Below are positions 5,726 to 6,005 of a DNA stretch of 6,005 nucleotides, in pieces (positions within the stretch are counted from its first letter, which is position 1; every line of letters starts with the position of its first letter). The position numbers were made by a program, and so were the translations under genes. The notes beneath the pieces are model-generated. The model was not told the origin of the DNA, did no database searches, and was given only the letters and a program-made list of their open reading frames with translations. The DNA is from an uncultured Bacteroidota bacterium (GTDB taxonomy: Bacteria; Bacteroidota; Bacteroidia; Chitinophagales; Saprospiraceae), in the NCBI GenBank assembly GCA_937952445.1, contig CALGAA010000358.1, forward strand, positions 1-6,005, written 5' to 3'.

Positions 5726-6005
5726 CAGATCACTTTTGAGGCTTGCGCAATTGGAACCCCCGGAGCTTTGGGGTGATTTCAAAGAACATAATTGTCGAAT
5801 AAGATAGCCCTGATGATAATTTTATCGAAGCTCGGGAACTCGCCCCTGATTTTAAGGTAAATCCGATGCGGTTTAACCCCTTTGTCCTGGTTCCAAGATT
5901 AAGCACGAGAAACAAAAGCCTGGAATAGTACCGGGCCCATACGAATAACCTAACTCATATTCCTAAGAAACGCATATGATGCAGTATTATTAAGGGTTAT
6001 GTAGT
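5726..6005. other. Non-coding or degenerate stretch downstream of the peroxidase gene
   Basis: I see no convincing gene here. A 61-codon minus-strand frame (5730-5915) has no recognisable motif and lies opposite a stop-punctuated plus-strand stretch of protein-like composition (for example DNFIEARELAPDFKVNPMRF at roughly 5813-5872). Short dyads are present: ACCCC (5756-5760) with GGGGT (5770-5774), and ATAACC (5945-5950) with GGTTAT (5995-6000). Neither has a T-tract. No tRNA, tmRNA or RNase P RNA signature was recognised. It may be plain intergenic DNA or a decayed gene end. Confidence 0.5.

Noticed and set aside
5756..5774. ACCCC...GGGGT dyad downstream of the peroxidase as a terminator
   Set aside because: Only five pairs with a nine-base loop, and no T-run follows.

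Overview
The window looks like chromosomal DNA from a member of the Bacteroidota. The evidence is gene content and style. A Tat-signal gluconate 2-dehydrogenase subunit 3-like protein is paired with a signal-less GMC oxidoreductase. There are short lipoprotein signal peptides. No clear Shine-Dalgarno sequence precedes any start. One element matches the Bacteroidota -7 consensus (TAnnTTTG), and the FtsH second region of homology reads LLRAGRFDR. A finer placement, perhaps a Saprospiria-like lineage, would be a guess.

Layout. From 5.0 kb down to the left edge everything is on the minus strand. The order of transcription is a lipoprotein of the endonuclease/exonuclease/phosphatase fold (4151-4951), an ftsH-type AAA+ zinc protease (2134-4122), a 189-bp gap, the Tat-signal small subunit (1357-1944), and the FAD-dependent GMC large subunit (1-1364), whose C-terminus lies outside the window. 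On the plus strand, divergent from the lipoprotein gene, is a Cys-type glutathione peroxidase (5125-5709). The last ~280 bp hold no convincing gene.

The main anomaly is in ftsH. The reading frame is otherwise intact from N-terminus to C-terminus (662 amino-acid positions, normal length, no frame change), but a single in-frame TGA at 3625-3627 falls in the middle of the second transmembrane helix. It separates a 165-residue membrane/periplasmic piece from a 487-residue AAA+/protease piece. The same gene has Ile in place of the near-invariant pore-loop Phe. No other gene in the window contains an internal TGA, and the four complete genes end in TAA or TAG. A nonsense mutation or base error is the simplest reading. 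Leaky read-through, or expression as two polypeptides, are less likely but testable alternatives.

Functional picture. The small and large subunits overlap by 8 bp (ATGGTTAA) and probably form a periplasmic dehydrogenase in which the signal-less FAD subunit is carried through the Tat pathway by its partner. Glucoside/sugar 3-dehydrogenases are the best-known complexes of this kind. The peroxidase and the phosphodiesterase-fold lipoprotein look like independent housekeeping or stress functions. I found no CRISPR array, tRNA, rRNA or insertion sequence, and I do not think the window contains a new multi-gene system.
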